A stretch of 64,000 nucleotides of DNA from Bin5 sp965200615. GTDB taxonomy: Bacteria; Chloroflexota; Anaerolineae; Caldilineales; Caldilineaceae. Below the pieces are notes generated by a model, which worked only from the letters and a program-made list of their open reading frames with translations, ran no database searches and was not told the origin of the DNA. The translations under genes and the position numbers were made by a program. The stretch is from NCBI GenBank assembly GCA_965200615.1, contig OZ241377.1, positions 806,001-870,000 of the forward strand. Direction: 5' to 3'. Each line of letters begins with the position of its first letter. Position 1 is the stretch's first letter. Positions 49,739-57,323 of this stretch are shown here, piece by piece.

Positions 49739-50533
49739 ATGACCGTTGCGATACTCTCTCTGGTGATCGTCATCCCAGTTGCTGCGGCTATCATCTGGCA
49801 AAGACTCAGCCGTGCGCTTTGGAGTAGTCTGTTCTTTGGCTTCGGTGCGTATGCTGTCATTGGCCTGCTGCGGATACCTCTGAACCAAGCGCTCGCGATC
49901 CCATCAATCATGGAACTCTTTAATTTTTATTCTCTTGGTCTTGTGATGAAGGTTCCTCTTGCCTGGATTCTGTACGCCCTCATATATGCACTGTTTCGTG
50001 AAGGAATTCGCTGGCTGATTCTCTTCTTCCCCGCAACGAGTGTGCGCACGTGGAAGGAAGGGGTGATGTTCGGACTCGGCTACAGCTGGCTGGTAGCCCT
50101 GCAAATTCTCGGCAAGTATGTTTCCGAATACTCCGAAGAAATAGAACTGTACCAGTATTCATTTTTCGAAACGATAGAGCTCGTGAACGGCGGACTTCCG
50201 CCGGAATTTGCGCTGCTAATCGCATTGGATAGGGGAGTAGCCGAGACGGCTTTAAATGCAGGTACGTGTCTTGTCGTTATGTTTAGCGTTCGTCGGCGGA
50301 ATGTGTGGCTCCTTCTGGCTGCGGTTCTGTGGAATGTCTCATACTCTGAGTTGCCAAGAATGGTGTTTTTTAACATCCCTGAGCTAAAGCACTGGCATTA
50401 TTATTATAGATGGCTTTTGACCACTGTCAGTCCCTCGCTGACAAGAATCCTTGTCGTGCTATTGCCGTTCTTGCTGTTCTTCGGCCTGCGTAGGATAAAG
50501 TGGGTTCACAACGGGGCTATAGGAGAGGAATAA
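49739..50533 (+). CDS. YhfC-like intramembrane protease-family protein with altered catalytic residues
   Basis: 264 residues with seven or eight membrane helices. The layout matches YhfC/PF10086 (glutamic-type intramembrane proteases): 'YALFREGIRWLILFF' stands where the family has E-E-x-x-R, and 'FGLGYSWLVALQI' where it has G-x-G-H-G-G-x-E; 'LDRGVAETALNAG' replaces an E-R...H segment. So one Glu and the key His residues are missing, suggesting a non-proteolytic relative. AT-richer than the flanks. It ends one base before the start of the broken FRG gene, with GGAGAGGAA between, implying a former operon. Confidence 0.55.
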   Translation: MTVAILSLVIVIPVAAAIIWQRLSRALWSSLFFGFGAYAVIGLLRIPLNQALAIPSIMELFNFYSLGLVMKVPLAWILYALIYALFREGIRWLILFFPATSVRTWKEGVMFGLGYSWLVALQILGKYVSEYSEEIELYQYSFFETIELVNGGLPPEFALLIALDRGVAETALNAGTCLVVMFSVRRRNVWLLLAAVLWNVSYSELPRMVFFNIPELKHWHYYYRWLLTTVSPSLTRILVVLLPFLLFFGLRRIKWVHNGAIGEE

Positions 50534-50573
50534 GATGCCTGAAGTTACCCAAGAGATGATGGATTTCGCCAAC

Positions 50574-50756
50574 TGACCTGCCCCCGATGTTTGTACCACC
50601 GGTTATGTCAGTCCGGCAAGCACGGGGACAGGTTCTGCAGGCAAGAGGGCCTCAGGCGCCGGCGGCCGGTAGCCCAGAGAGCTGTGCGGTCTGATCCGGT
50701 TGTAAGTCCGCCTGTAGGGCTCCGTCAGCACACGCGCCTCCAGCAACGTATAAGCG
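50574..50756 (-). mobile_element. IS3-family insertion sequence remnant (right end and transposase 3' part)
   Basis: TGACCTGCCCCCGATG at 50574 looks like an IS3-type terminal repeat. From about 50756 down to the TAA at 50605-50603 the minus strand encodes the end of an integrase-core transposase: 'LLEARVLTEPYRRTYNRIRP', 'HSSLGYRPPAPEALLP'. The rest of the element, including its left end and catalytic Asp residues, is missing. It has split the gene beginning at 50535 from the FRG coding sequence. Confidence 0.82.
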
Positions 50757-51898
50757 TAATATTTCGCCGCCCGACTTCATCGCGGATACCTCTGACCTAG
50801 AGCTTTTGGCGCAGCTTCAACATTATGGAGCGGCAACTGGGCTGATAGATTTCACAAGCAATCCGCTGGTTGCTCTTTGGTTTGCTTGCAATGAATCTCG
50901 TGCAAAAGATGGTGCAGTCTTTCTTCTTTCTCGATCTACAACAAAGAAGGTAGATAATTCAAGTGACCTCAAGAAAAAGATACAATCATTCTACGAGAGA
51001 GATGAAATCTGGTCGTGGAAGCCCCCTCGGCGCGGCGATCGCATAGGAGCACAAAGCTCTGTATTTGTGCTTGGTGTCCCGATGATTTCGCGAGCAACAA
51101 TGAAAACATTCATTGTTGCGGCTGAAAGCAAACAAGATTTTCTGACACATCTGGAAACCCTGTGCGATATAAATGAGGAAGAGTTGTTCCCAGATTTTCC
51201 CGGTTTTGCCGTGTCTAACGGTTCCGACAAGACCTATGACGTCTTGCGGTCGGTTTCCTACTGGTATGAGCAGATTGGACTGGCCCGGGATGACAGCGCA
51301 AGAGCAAAGGCCCATTACCGTTGTGGTGTAGCATTTAGCGCGATAAAGAAGGCTGGAAAGGCTATTGAACAATACAGCGCGGCGATTGAACTGAAGCCGG
51401 AAGCAAGAGCCTATGAATACCGAGGCGCTGCCAAGGCTGACCTTGGTCTGTATAGAGAAGCAATTGCAGATTATAGCGAGGCCATACGCATCAGTCCAGA
51501 ATATGCCACATCCTACAATAATCGGGGCGTTGTCAGGCTTGCCCTCGGCCTTTATGAGGGAGCGGCTGGAGATTTTGGCAAGGTGATAGACATCAATCAA
51601 GAGAACGCAGAAGCATACAATAATCGAGGACTGGCCCGAAAGTCTCTTGGGCAATTCTCAGCGGCCGTAGAAGATTTCGAGAAAGCGCGACTTTTGGCGA
51701 AAAATCAGGGGAATTGCAAAGCTCCTGCAAATGCTAGTCCAGGAACTCGACGAACTGAAGTCAAGAGGCCTCAACGTGGCCCCCTCTTTCCAGGTAGTTC
51801 CGCATCGCAGCGGGTACGTCGAAGGCATTGATTCCGAGAAACTGAAGGAGATCCTCTGCGACATGGATGATGACAGATTCACAGAGAAGAACGCATAA
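50757..51898 (+). pseudogene. FRG-domain/TPR protein, truncated and frameshifted
   Basis: In-frame from about 50758: 'ELLAQLQHYGAATGLIDFTS' and 'LVALWFACNES' are the core of an FRG domain, a domain often met in defence-associated proteins; the N-terminal part with the F-R-G motif is missing, lost where the IS3 remnant sits. Residues further on hold four TPR repeats ('AYEYRGAAKADLGLYREAIADYSEAI', given in part). A one-base insertion in the G run 51708-51711 throws the frame off; without it the protein would continue 'GIAKLLQMLVQELDELKSRG' to the TAA at 51896-51898. The likely original start is ATG 50535 (MPEVTQEMMDFAN), right after the YhfC-like gene. Confidence 0.7.
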
Positions 51899-52014
51899 TG
51901 ATCGTGCCGGACGCCCACATAGCCGCTTTGGCATTGGAACGGCAAGCCACAGTGCATTCCAACGATTCGGACTTCAATCGGTTTCCCGGCCTCCAGTGGC
52001 ACAACCCTTTGTAA
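51898..52014 (+). pseudogene. PIN-domain (VapC-type toxin) C-terminal fragment
   Basis: 38 codons from ATG 51898, which overlaps the preceding TAA. 'VPDAHIAALALE' and 'VHSNDSDFNRFPGLQWHNPL' are the C-terminal third of a PIN ribonuclease with its last conserved Asp residues. The N-terminal two thirds are absent, so it is a relic of a VapC toxin gene. Confidence 0.62.
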
Positions 52015-52299
52015 CTTGGATTGCATGTCGCGCCAAGCCTTCAATGGGAATAGTAGCGCTTGCACATTCTGTCCACCCGCCAGGGTCTACCCCAGATTGC
52101 CAGCTGGCTGAGCGGGCGCCTCCCGAATGACGGTAGACTTGCCTGTAACCTCATCACGGCTACCCCTTAATCACTGGAATCATGATCCAGGACGCACCCG
52201 CTTCTCAACCCGCATTTACACAGCGCCGGATCACGGTTACAATGGAAATGCAATTGACCCGCACAAGCAGAAACCGATCCCTTGGGGAGAGAGACAGGA

Positions 52300-53040
52300 T
52301 TGATCGAGGACAAGAGTGCAACAACAGAGAAGCCAGACGCAGCGGAAGATGAGGTGGAAGACAATGCGGACGGCCAGGCCGACGACGAACGCGAAAAGGA
52401 AACACCCCCGCGTCCTACCTATCTCTTTCTGATTCGCCACGGTGAAAACGAATGGACCGAACGGGGCGCGCTGGCCGGACGCACACCCAGTGTTCCTCTG
52501 AACGAAAAGGGGAAGGAGCAGGCCCAACAGATTGCCGAGCGTCTCAAGGCTCAGCCCATCAGCGCCGTCTACTCCAGCCCGCTCCTGCGCTGTCTGGAGA
52601 CGGCGCAACCGCTGGCCGCGGCGCTGGACCTGTCCGTCTCGGTTGAGCCGGGCATCCTGGAGGTCGATTACGGCGAATGGCGCGGGGGCGAGTTGAAGGA
52701 GCTGAGCAAACGGCCGGAGTGGAGACTGGTGCAGGTTTTCCCGGGCGGCTTCCGCTTCCCAGGGGGGGAAACGCTGCGAGAGGTGCAGAATCGTGTCATT
52801 ACAACCCTGGAGCGCATCCGCACAGAGCATACGGGCGGAGTCGTCGCCGTCTTTGCCCATGGCGATGTCCTGCGCACCAGCCTGGCCTACTATCTGGGCA
52901 CGCCGCTCGATCTCTTCCAGCGCATCCAGATCAGCACCGCATCGATCAGCCTCGTCGCCTTTCATCGTTTTGGACCAAGCATTCTGGTCATGAATGACAG
53001 CGGAGAATTCCCTGTGATAAAGTTGGAAAGAGATACCTGA
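52300..53040 (+). CDS. Histidine phosphatase (phosphoglycerate-mutase-like, MSMEG_4193 type)
   Basis: 246 residues if started at TTG 52300 (GGGGAGAGAGACAGGA upstream); TTG 52282 is an alternative. After a 45-residue acidic, disordered lead comes 'LFLIRHGENEWT' (catalytic His in RHG), 'VYSSPLLRCLETAQPLA', the acid 'LEVDYGEWRGGEL', and 'VAVFAHGDVLR' with the second His. All catalytic residues are present. It heads a three-gene set with DUF3090 and SCO1664-type proteins that occurs together in Actinobacteria and Chloroflexota; the set's task is not known to me. Confidence 0.85.
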   Translation: MIEDKSATTEKPDAAEDEVEDNADGQADDEREKETPPRPTYLFLIRHGENEWTERGALAGRTPSVPLNEKGKEQAQQIAERLKAQPISAVYSSPLLRCLETAQPLAAALDLSVSVEPGILEVDYGEWRGGELKELSKRPEWRLVQVFPGGFRFPGGETLREVQNRVITTLERIRTEHTGGVVAVFAHGDVLRTSLAYYLGTPLDLFQRIQISTASISLVAFHRFGPSILVMNDSGEFPVIKLERDT

Positions 53041-53063
53041 GTTCGATCACCTGCTACAGGCAT

Positions 53064-53648
53064 ATGGAATCACAGTTTACCTTCGACTTCAATCCAGTTA
53101 GCGCAATCGTTGCCGGTGCGGTCGGGCGCCCCGGTCAGCGCACCTTCTTTTTACAGGCCCGCCAGGGCGGCGATATGGCCACACTGATCATGGAGAAAGA
53201 GCAGGTGGCCGCTCTCGCAACCTCGATTCTGCAACTGTTGGAGGAGTTGGAAAAGGAACGCGCCGACCTGCCGACCGTCGAGGAAGAGACCGGCGTTCCC
53301 AGTCTGCGCGAACCGCTGGAGCCGGCCTTTCGTGTCGGGCAACTCGGGCTGGGATACGATGAACGGCAGGACCTGATGGTCCTGATCGCACAGGCCATCC
53401 CGGATGCCGGCGGAGAAGAGCAGGACCTGGCTGCCGATCCATCCAGCCCCGAAATGGTTGATGACGAGGGCAACGACCAGAAGGCCCGTTTTTATGCAAC
53501 GCGGGCGCAGATGCGCTCCCTGAGCGAACATGCTCTGCAGGTCGTGGCCGCCGGCCGGCCGGACTGCCCCCTGTGCGGGCGCGTTATCGAGCCGGACGGT
53601 CACTTTTGCCCGCGCACGAACGGCCACGCATTTCCGCTGTCTGTGTAA
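53064..53648 (+). CDS. DUF3090 family protein
   Basis: 194 residues. The N-terminus 'VGRPGQRTFFLQARQGG' and 'LIMEKEQVAALATSILQLLE' are typical of DUF3090, and the C-terminus has a zinc-ribbon-like 'CPLCGRVIEPDGHFCPRTNGH' (quoted in pieces: CxxC, H-x-C, N-G-H). Begins 23 bp after the phosphatase gene. In other genomes it is likewise flanked by a histidine phosphatase and a SCO1664-type gene, so a joint function is expected; the biochemical role is unknown. Confidence 0.85.
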   Translation: MESQFTFDFNPVSAIVAGAVGRPGQRTFFLQARQGGDMATLIMEKEQVAALATSILQLLEELEKERADLPTVEEETGVPSLREPLEPAFRVGQLGLGYDERQDLMVLIAQAIPDAGGEEQDLAADPSSPEMVDDEGNDQKARFYATRAQMRSLSEHALQVVAAGRPDCPLCGRVIEPDGHFCPRTNGHAFPLSV

Positions 53649-53662
53649 TTTGCCAGCGATTG

Positions 53663-53699
53663 GGGGAACGGCTGGGAAAACCCTGGGGTTCCCCCCGGT
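53663..53699. repeat. Short dispersed repeat, copy 1 (inverted partner 55460-55495)
   Basis: A 37-base GC-rich element; its reverse complement matches 55460-55495 with about two differences. It lies between the DUF3090 and SCO1664-type genes. It reads GGGGGAACGGCTGGG at one end and GGGGTTCCCCCCGG at the other. Confidence 0.75.
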
Positions 53700-53723
53700 G
53701 TCAGCATCCGGCTTGCCGCGATC

Positions 53724-54632
53724 ATGGACAACCTTGAACAACGGGTGCGCAATAAAGAGGACAGCCGCGTCGTGGATGGCGGCAGACCGCCCGTAGCCGA
53801 TAAGGATGGGCGCGGCGGCCCGGCCGCGACCGTGGACGGCGAGATATTGAGCGCCCTGGCAGAAGGTACTATCGAAGAGAAGGGGCTGCTGCCATACAGC
53901 TCCAATTACACCTTTTTGACCACCGTCCATCATCATCAGCACGAAATTCCGGCCGTCTACAAACCGCGCCGCGGCGAAAATCCGCTGTGGGATTTCCCGG
54001 CGGGCACGCTATGCCAGCGCGAGACCGCGGCCTTTGTCGTCAGCGAAGCCCTCAGTTGGCGCCTTGTGCCGCCCACAGTCCTGCGCGACGGGCCGCGCGG
54101 GCCGGGCAGCATTCAGTTTTTCATCGAGTGCGATCCGGACATACATTACTTCAATATGCGCGAGGACGCCCGCTACGCCCCCGCCTTGCGCCGCCTCACA
54201 CTCTTCGACTATCTCATCAACAACGCCGACCGCAAGGCCGGCCACTGTCTTTATGAAACGGCGAGAAAAGAGCGGAGAGAAGAGAGGAAAGAGAGAACGG
54301 CATACTCGCCTCTCACTCCTCATTCCTCACTCCTCACTCCTCGCCCCGCGCATATGTGGGCCATCGACCACGGCATCTGCTTCCATCAGCAATATAAACT
54401 GCGTACCGTTATCTGGGAGTTTGCCGGCGAAACCATTGAAGAAGGGCTGCTCGCCGATCTGGCGTCGCTTCGGGATCTCGTCGAAACCGGTCCGGTGCAC
54501 AGTACGCTCGGCCTGCTGCTCAGCGCCCCTGAGCTGGATGCCCTGCGCCGCCGCATCGGCGAGTTGCTCAGTTCCCGCCAATATCCATCGCCGCCCGTTC
54601 ACCAGCGGAACTATCCCTGGCCGCCTATCTAG
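53724..54632 (+). CDS. SCO1664-family protein (PI3/4-kinase-like fold)
   Basis: 302 residues. 'KGLLPYSSNYTFLTTV' and 'AVYKPRRGENPLWDFP' (ATP-site Lys), 'LTLFDYLINNADRKAGHCL' (catalytic N-x-D...) and 'WAIDHGICFHQQ' (metal-binding D-H-G) match the kinase-like SCO1664 family, related to HipA/PI4-kinase folds. Between 54262 and 54352 the frame runs through a purine- then pyrimidine-rich low-complexity insert of about 30 codons just before 'WAIDHG'; family members lack it, so it is a foreign insertion that kept the frame. Third gene of the phosphatase/DUF3090 set. Confidence 0.8.
   Translation: MDNLEQRVRNKEDSRVVDGGRPPVADKDGRGGPAATVDGEILSALAEGTIEEKGLLPYSSNYTFLTTVHHHQHEIPAVYKPRRGENPLWDFPAGTLCQRETAAFVVSEALSWRLVPPTVLRDGPRGPGSIQFFIECDPDIHYFNMREDARYAPALRRLTLFDYLINNADRKAGHCLYETARKERREERKERTAYSPLTPHSSLLTPRPAHMWAIDHGICFHQQYKLRTVIWEFAGETIEEGLLADLASLRDLVETGPVHSTLGLLLSAPELDALRRRIGELLSSRQYPSPPVHQRNYPWPPI
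54262..54352. repeat. In-frame low-complexity insertion (GAGAGA/CTCCTC type)
   Basis: A purine-rich arm followed by 'CTCACTCCTCATTCCTCACT'-type sequence. Similar CTCACTCCTC or GAGGAGTGAG stretches occur between genes at 22665-22700, 38545-38605 and 40140-40170, so this is a dispersed simple element that here landed inside a gene. Confidence 0.6.
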
Positions 54633-54688
54633 CGGCGGCGGCCAGGGAAGCCCACCAGCCACTGACCAACGGTCACTGGACACAAATT

Positions 54689-55522
54689 ATGAAAGCCGTA
54701 GTCATGGCCGGCGGAGAAGGCTCCCGCCTGCGTCCACTGACGATTGGGCGTCCCAAGCCGATGGTCCCCCTTGTCGACAAGCCGGTCCTCGGCCATATTC
54801 TTGAGTTGCTCAGATATCACGGCATTACCGAGGTCGTCATTACCCTCCAGTATCTGCCCTCCGTGATCCAGGACTTCTACGGTGACGGCAGCGCCCTCGG
54901 TCTCAATATCACCTATGTCGTCGAGGAGATGCCTCTCGGCACCGCCGGCGGCGTCAAGAACGCCGCCGCCCACCTCAACGACACCTTTCTCGTCATCAGC
55001 GGCGACGCCCTGACCGACTTCAACCTCCAGGCCGCCGTCCAACGTCACATTACAGCCGGCGCTCTTGCCACGCTCGCTGTCTATTCCGTTCCCAACCCTC
55101 TTGAATACGGCGCAGTCGTCAGCGACGAAAATGGCAACATCACCCAGTTCCTCGAAAAACCGGACTGGAGCGCCGTTCGCTCCGACCGGGTGAACACCGG
55201 CATCTATGTGCTCGAACCGGCGGTTCTGGACTATATCCCTGACGACGTCGTCTACGACTTTTCCACCGAGCTTTTCCCCGATCTCCTGCAACGGGGGGAG
55301 CGGCTGCAAGCCTACGTGGCCGAGGGCTACTGGTGTGACGTCGGCACGATCGGCGAGTACATGCGCGCCAATGCCGACCTCATCAGCGGCAAAGTCTGGC
55401 TGCCCCAGCCACTCGGCGCAACCGCGCCGGTCGAGGCCGTCGGACCGTCCAGGGAAAGACCGGGGGAACCCCAGGGTGTTCCCAGCCGTTCCCCCACAGT
55501 TCCCCGGCCCGAAGGGATCTGA
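54689..55522 (+). CDS. Sugar-1-phosphate nucleotidyltransferase (mannose-1-P guanylyltransferase-like), probably cut off from its partner domain
   Basis: 277 residues. 'MAGGEGSRLRPLTIGRPKPM' is the nucleotide-binding signature, then 'VPLVDKPVLGHILELL', 'FLVISGDALTDF' (metal Asp), 'FLEKPDW', 'NTGIYVLEP' and 'YWCDVGTIGEYMRAN'. It makes GDP- or ADP/UDP-sugar from a sugar-1-phosphate. In related genomes this domain is fused to a left-handed beta-helix and a phosphomannomutase-like domain. Here the frame ends in 40 unusual residues encoded by a GC-rich repeat (55460-55495), and the remaining domains follow in another frame. Confidence 0.85.
   Translation: MKAVVMAGGEGSRLRPLTIGRPKPMVPLVDKPVLGHILELLRYHGITEVVITLQYLPSVIQDFYGDGSALGLNITYVVEEMPLGTAGGVKNAAAHLNDTFLVISGDALTDFNLQAAVQRHITAGALATLAVYSVPNPLEYGAVVSDENGNITQFLEKPDWSAVRSDRVNTGIYVLEPAVLDYIPDDVVYDFSTELFPDLLQRGERLQAYVAEGYWCDVGTIGEYMRANADLISGKVWLPQPLGATAPVEAVGPSRERPGEPQGVPSRSPTVPRPEGI
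55460..55495. repeat. Short dispersed repeat, copy 2 (inverted partner 53663-53699)
   Basis: 36 bases, nearly the reverse complement of copy 1. It lies in the linker between nucleotidyltransferase and beta-helix/phosphomannomutase coding sequences, where the reading frame changes. Confidence 0.75.
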
Positions 55523-55536
55523 TCCTGGGCGCCGAC

Positions 55537-57282
55537 GTGGAGCTCGCTGCCGACGCGCGCATTGACGGGCCGGTCTATCTCGGCAACGCCGTCAAAATCA
55601 AGGAGGGTGTGACGATCCAGGGGCCGTGTGTGGTGCGCGACTATACAATCGTGGACCGGTACAGCCGCCTGGAGCACTGCGTCGTCTGGCGCAACACCTA
55701 TATCGGGGAAACCTGCGAGCTATTGGGGGCGATCGTCTGCCGCCAGTGCAGTCTCAAGAGCGGAACCATCGCCTATGAGGACGTCGTCATCGGCGACAAC
55801 TGTGTGCTGGATGAGAACTGTGTCGTCCATCCCGACGTGAAACTGTGGCCGAACAAGCGCGTCGAGCCGGGCGCCGTAGTACGGGAGAGCATCATCTGGG
55901 GCAGCCGCGGCCGCCGCTCTCTTTTCGGCAGAGCCGGTGTCAGCGGCGTTGTCAATGTTGATTTTACGCCCGAATTCGCGGCCAAGCTCGGCAGCAGTCT
56001 CGGCGCCAACCTCCCGCGCGGCAGCTACGTCGTCATCAACCGGGACTCACACCGCAGCTCTCGCATGTTGATACGCGCCCTGATGAGCGGCCTGTCCAGC
56101 GCCGGCGTCGACGTCTGGGACCTCGGCGAGGTGCCCGTACCCGTCGCCCGTCATTTCGTCCGTACCAATCCTTCCGCCGCGGCCGGCGTGCATGTTCGCC
56201 TCAGCCCCCTCGATCAGCGCGTCGTCGACATCCGCTTCATGGACAGCCAGGGCCTCGATCAGAGCCGGGCGTCCGAACGCTCCGTCGAGCGAAGCTTCTC
56301 TCGCGAAGATTTCCGTCGCGCCTTCCTCGACGAGGTGGGACAGATCGACTATCCTGCCGACCCCACGGCAGGCTATATCGAGAGCTTTATCGCCGGTGTT
56401 GACCAGGACCGCATTCGCGCTACAGCCCCCCATGTCCATCCTCAGATCGTCGTCGATACCTCCCACGGCCTCGGCGGCGAAACCATGTCGACAGTTCTCA
56501 ACCTCCTCGAAGTCGACTATCTGCCTCTGAATGGACCGAAGCTGGGCGCCCTGCGCGAACAGTTTCGCCACCAGCTCCAGCATATGGCCAAGATCATGGG
56601 CGTCCTCGATGCCGGCGTCGGCGTCAAACTCGATGTAGACGGCGAAAGGGTCTTTCTTATCGATGAGAGGGGCGTCGTGCTGGACGATCTGACGGCGGCG
56701 TTACTCCTGTTGGAGCTGACCATGTACGCCAATCCCGGCGCCAAGGTCGCCCTGCCGGCGGTGTTGCCGCGTGCCTTCGAGACAGTCGTGAACCGGTACG
56801 GCGGACAGATCGTTTTCACCCAGAACGATCTGCGGGACCTGATGCGGGCGGCGGACGGGGATGTACTGTTCGCCACCGATGGGGCAGGCCACTTCATCTT
56901 CCCCGATCTGCAGCCGGTTTCTGACGGACTGCTGGCGACCGTGCGGCTGCTCGAATATCTTGGCCTGCGCCAGGTCGCGGTCAGTGAAATCGTCGCCGAC
57001 CTGCCGCATTTCTTTATGGCGCACCATCGGGTGGATTGCCCGTGGGAAGCAAAAGGAACGGTCATGCGCCTGCTGAATCAGAGCTATCAGGGGGATGGGG
57101 TCGTCACGATCGATGGTCTGAAGATCCACTCCGGCGCCGAGGAGTGGGTCCATATCGGCCCCAACCCCGATCAGCCTCTTTTCGAAATTCGGGCCGAGGC
57201 CGCCGACTCGGAACGGGCCACCGCCTTGGTCAAGGAGCACGGTGATCAGCTCTTGCAGTGGATTGTGGCCAGTGACCGCTGA
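55537..57282 (+). CDS. Left-handed beta-helix plus phosphomannomutase-like protein
   Basis: 581 residues from GTG 55537; no ribosome site. Residues 1-120 are hexapeptide repeats ('IDGPVYLGNAVKIKEGVTI', 'VVIGDNCVLDENCVV') of a left-handed beta-helix; from 'GVVNVDFTPEFAAKLG' on it is a phosphohexomutase-type chain ('VINRDSHRSSRMLIRALMSG', 'FATDGAGHFIFPD', 'RVDCPWEAKG'). The catalytic phosphoserine loop T-x-S-H-N-P is replaced by 'AGVHVRLSPLD' (215-225), so mutase activity is doubtful. The frame is open upstream to 'LILGADVEL', which fits fusion to the nucleotidyltransferase. Likely a regulator or sugar-binding partner in GDP-mannose-type synthesis. Confidence 0.8.
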   Translation: MELAADARIDGPVYLGNAVKIKEGVTIQGPCVVRDYTIVDRYSRLEHCVVWRNTYIGETCELLGAIVCRQCSLKSGTIAYEDVVIGDNCVLDENCVVHPDVKLWPNKRVEPGAVVRESIIWGSRGRRSLFGRAGVSGVVNVDFTPEFAAKLGSSLGANLPRGSYVVINRDSHRSSRMLIRALMSGLSSAGVDVWDLGEVPVPVARHFVRTNPSAAAGVHVRLSPLDQRVVDIRFMDSQGLDQSRASERSVERSFSREDFRRAFLDEVGQIDYPADPTAGYIESFIAGVDQDRIRATAPHVHPQIVVDTSHGLGGETMSTVLNLLEVDYLPLNGPKLGALREQFRHQLQHMAKIMGVLDAGVGVKLDVDGERVFLIDERGVVLDDLTAALLLLELTMYANPGAKVALPAVLPRAFETVVNRYGGQIVFTQNDLRDLMRAADGDVLFATDGAGHFIFPDLQPVSDGLLATVRLLEYLGLRQVAVSEIVADLPHFFMAHHRVDCPWEAKGTVMRLLNQSYQGDGVVTIDGLKIHSGAEEWVHIGPNPDQPLFEIRAEAADSERATALVKEHGDQLLQWIVASDR

Positions 57283-57323
57283 GACGTCAGGCCCAACTGC
57301 AGCGGGAGCGGGATGCGCGCGCC

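Noticed and set aside
51658..52065. A 135-codon frame on the minus strand
   Set aside because: Its plausible-looking part is the reverse of the PIN fragment and TPR tail; the + strand reading gives recognisable domains.
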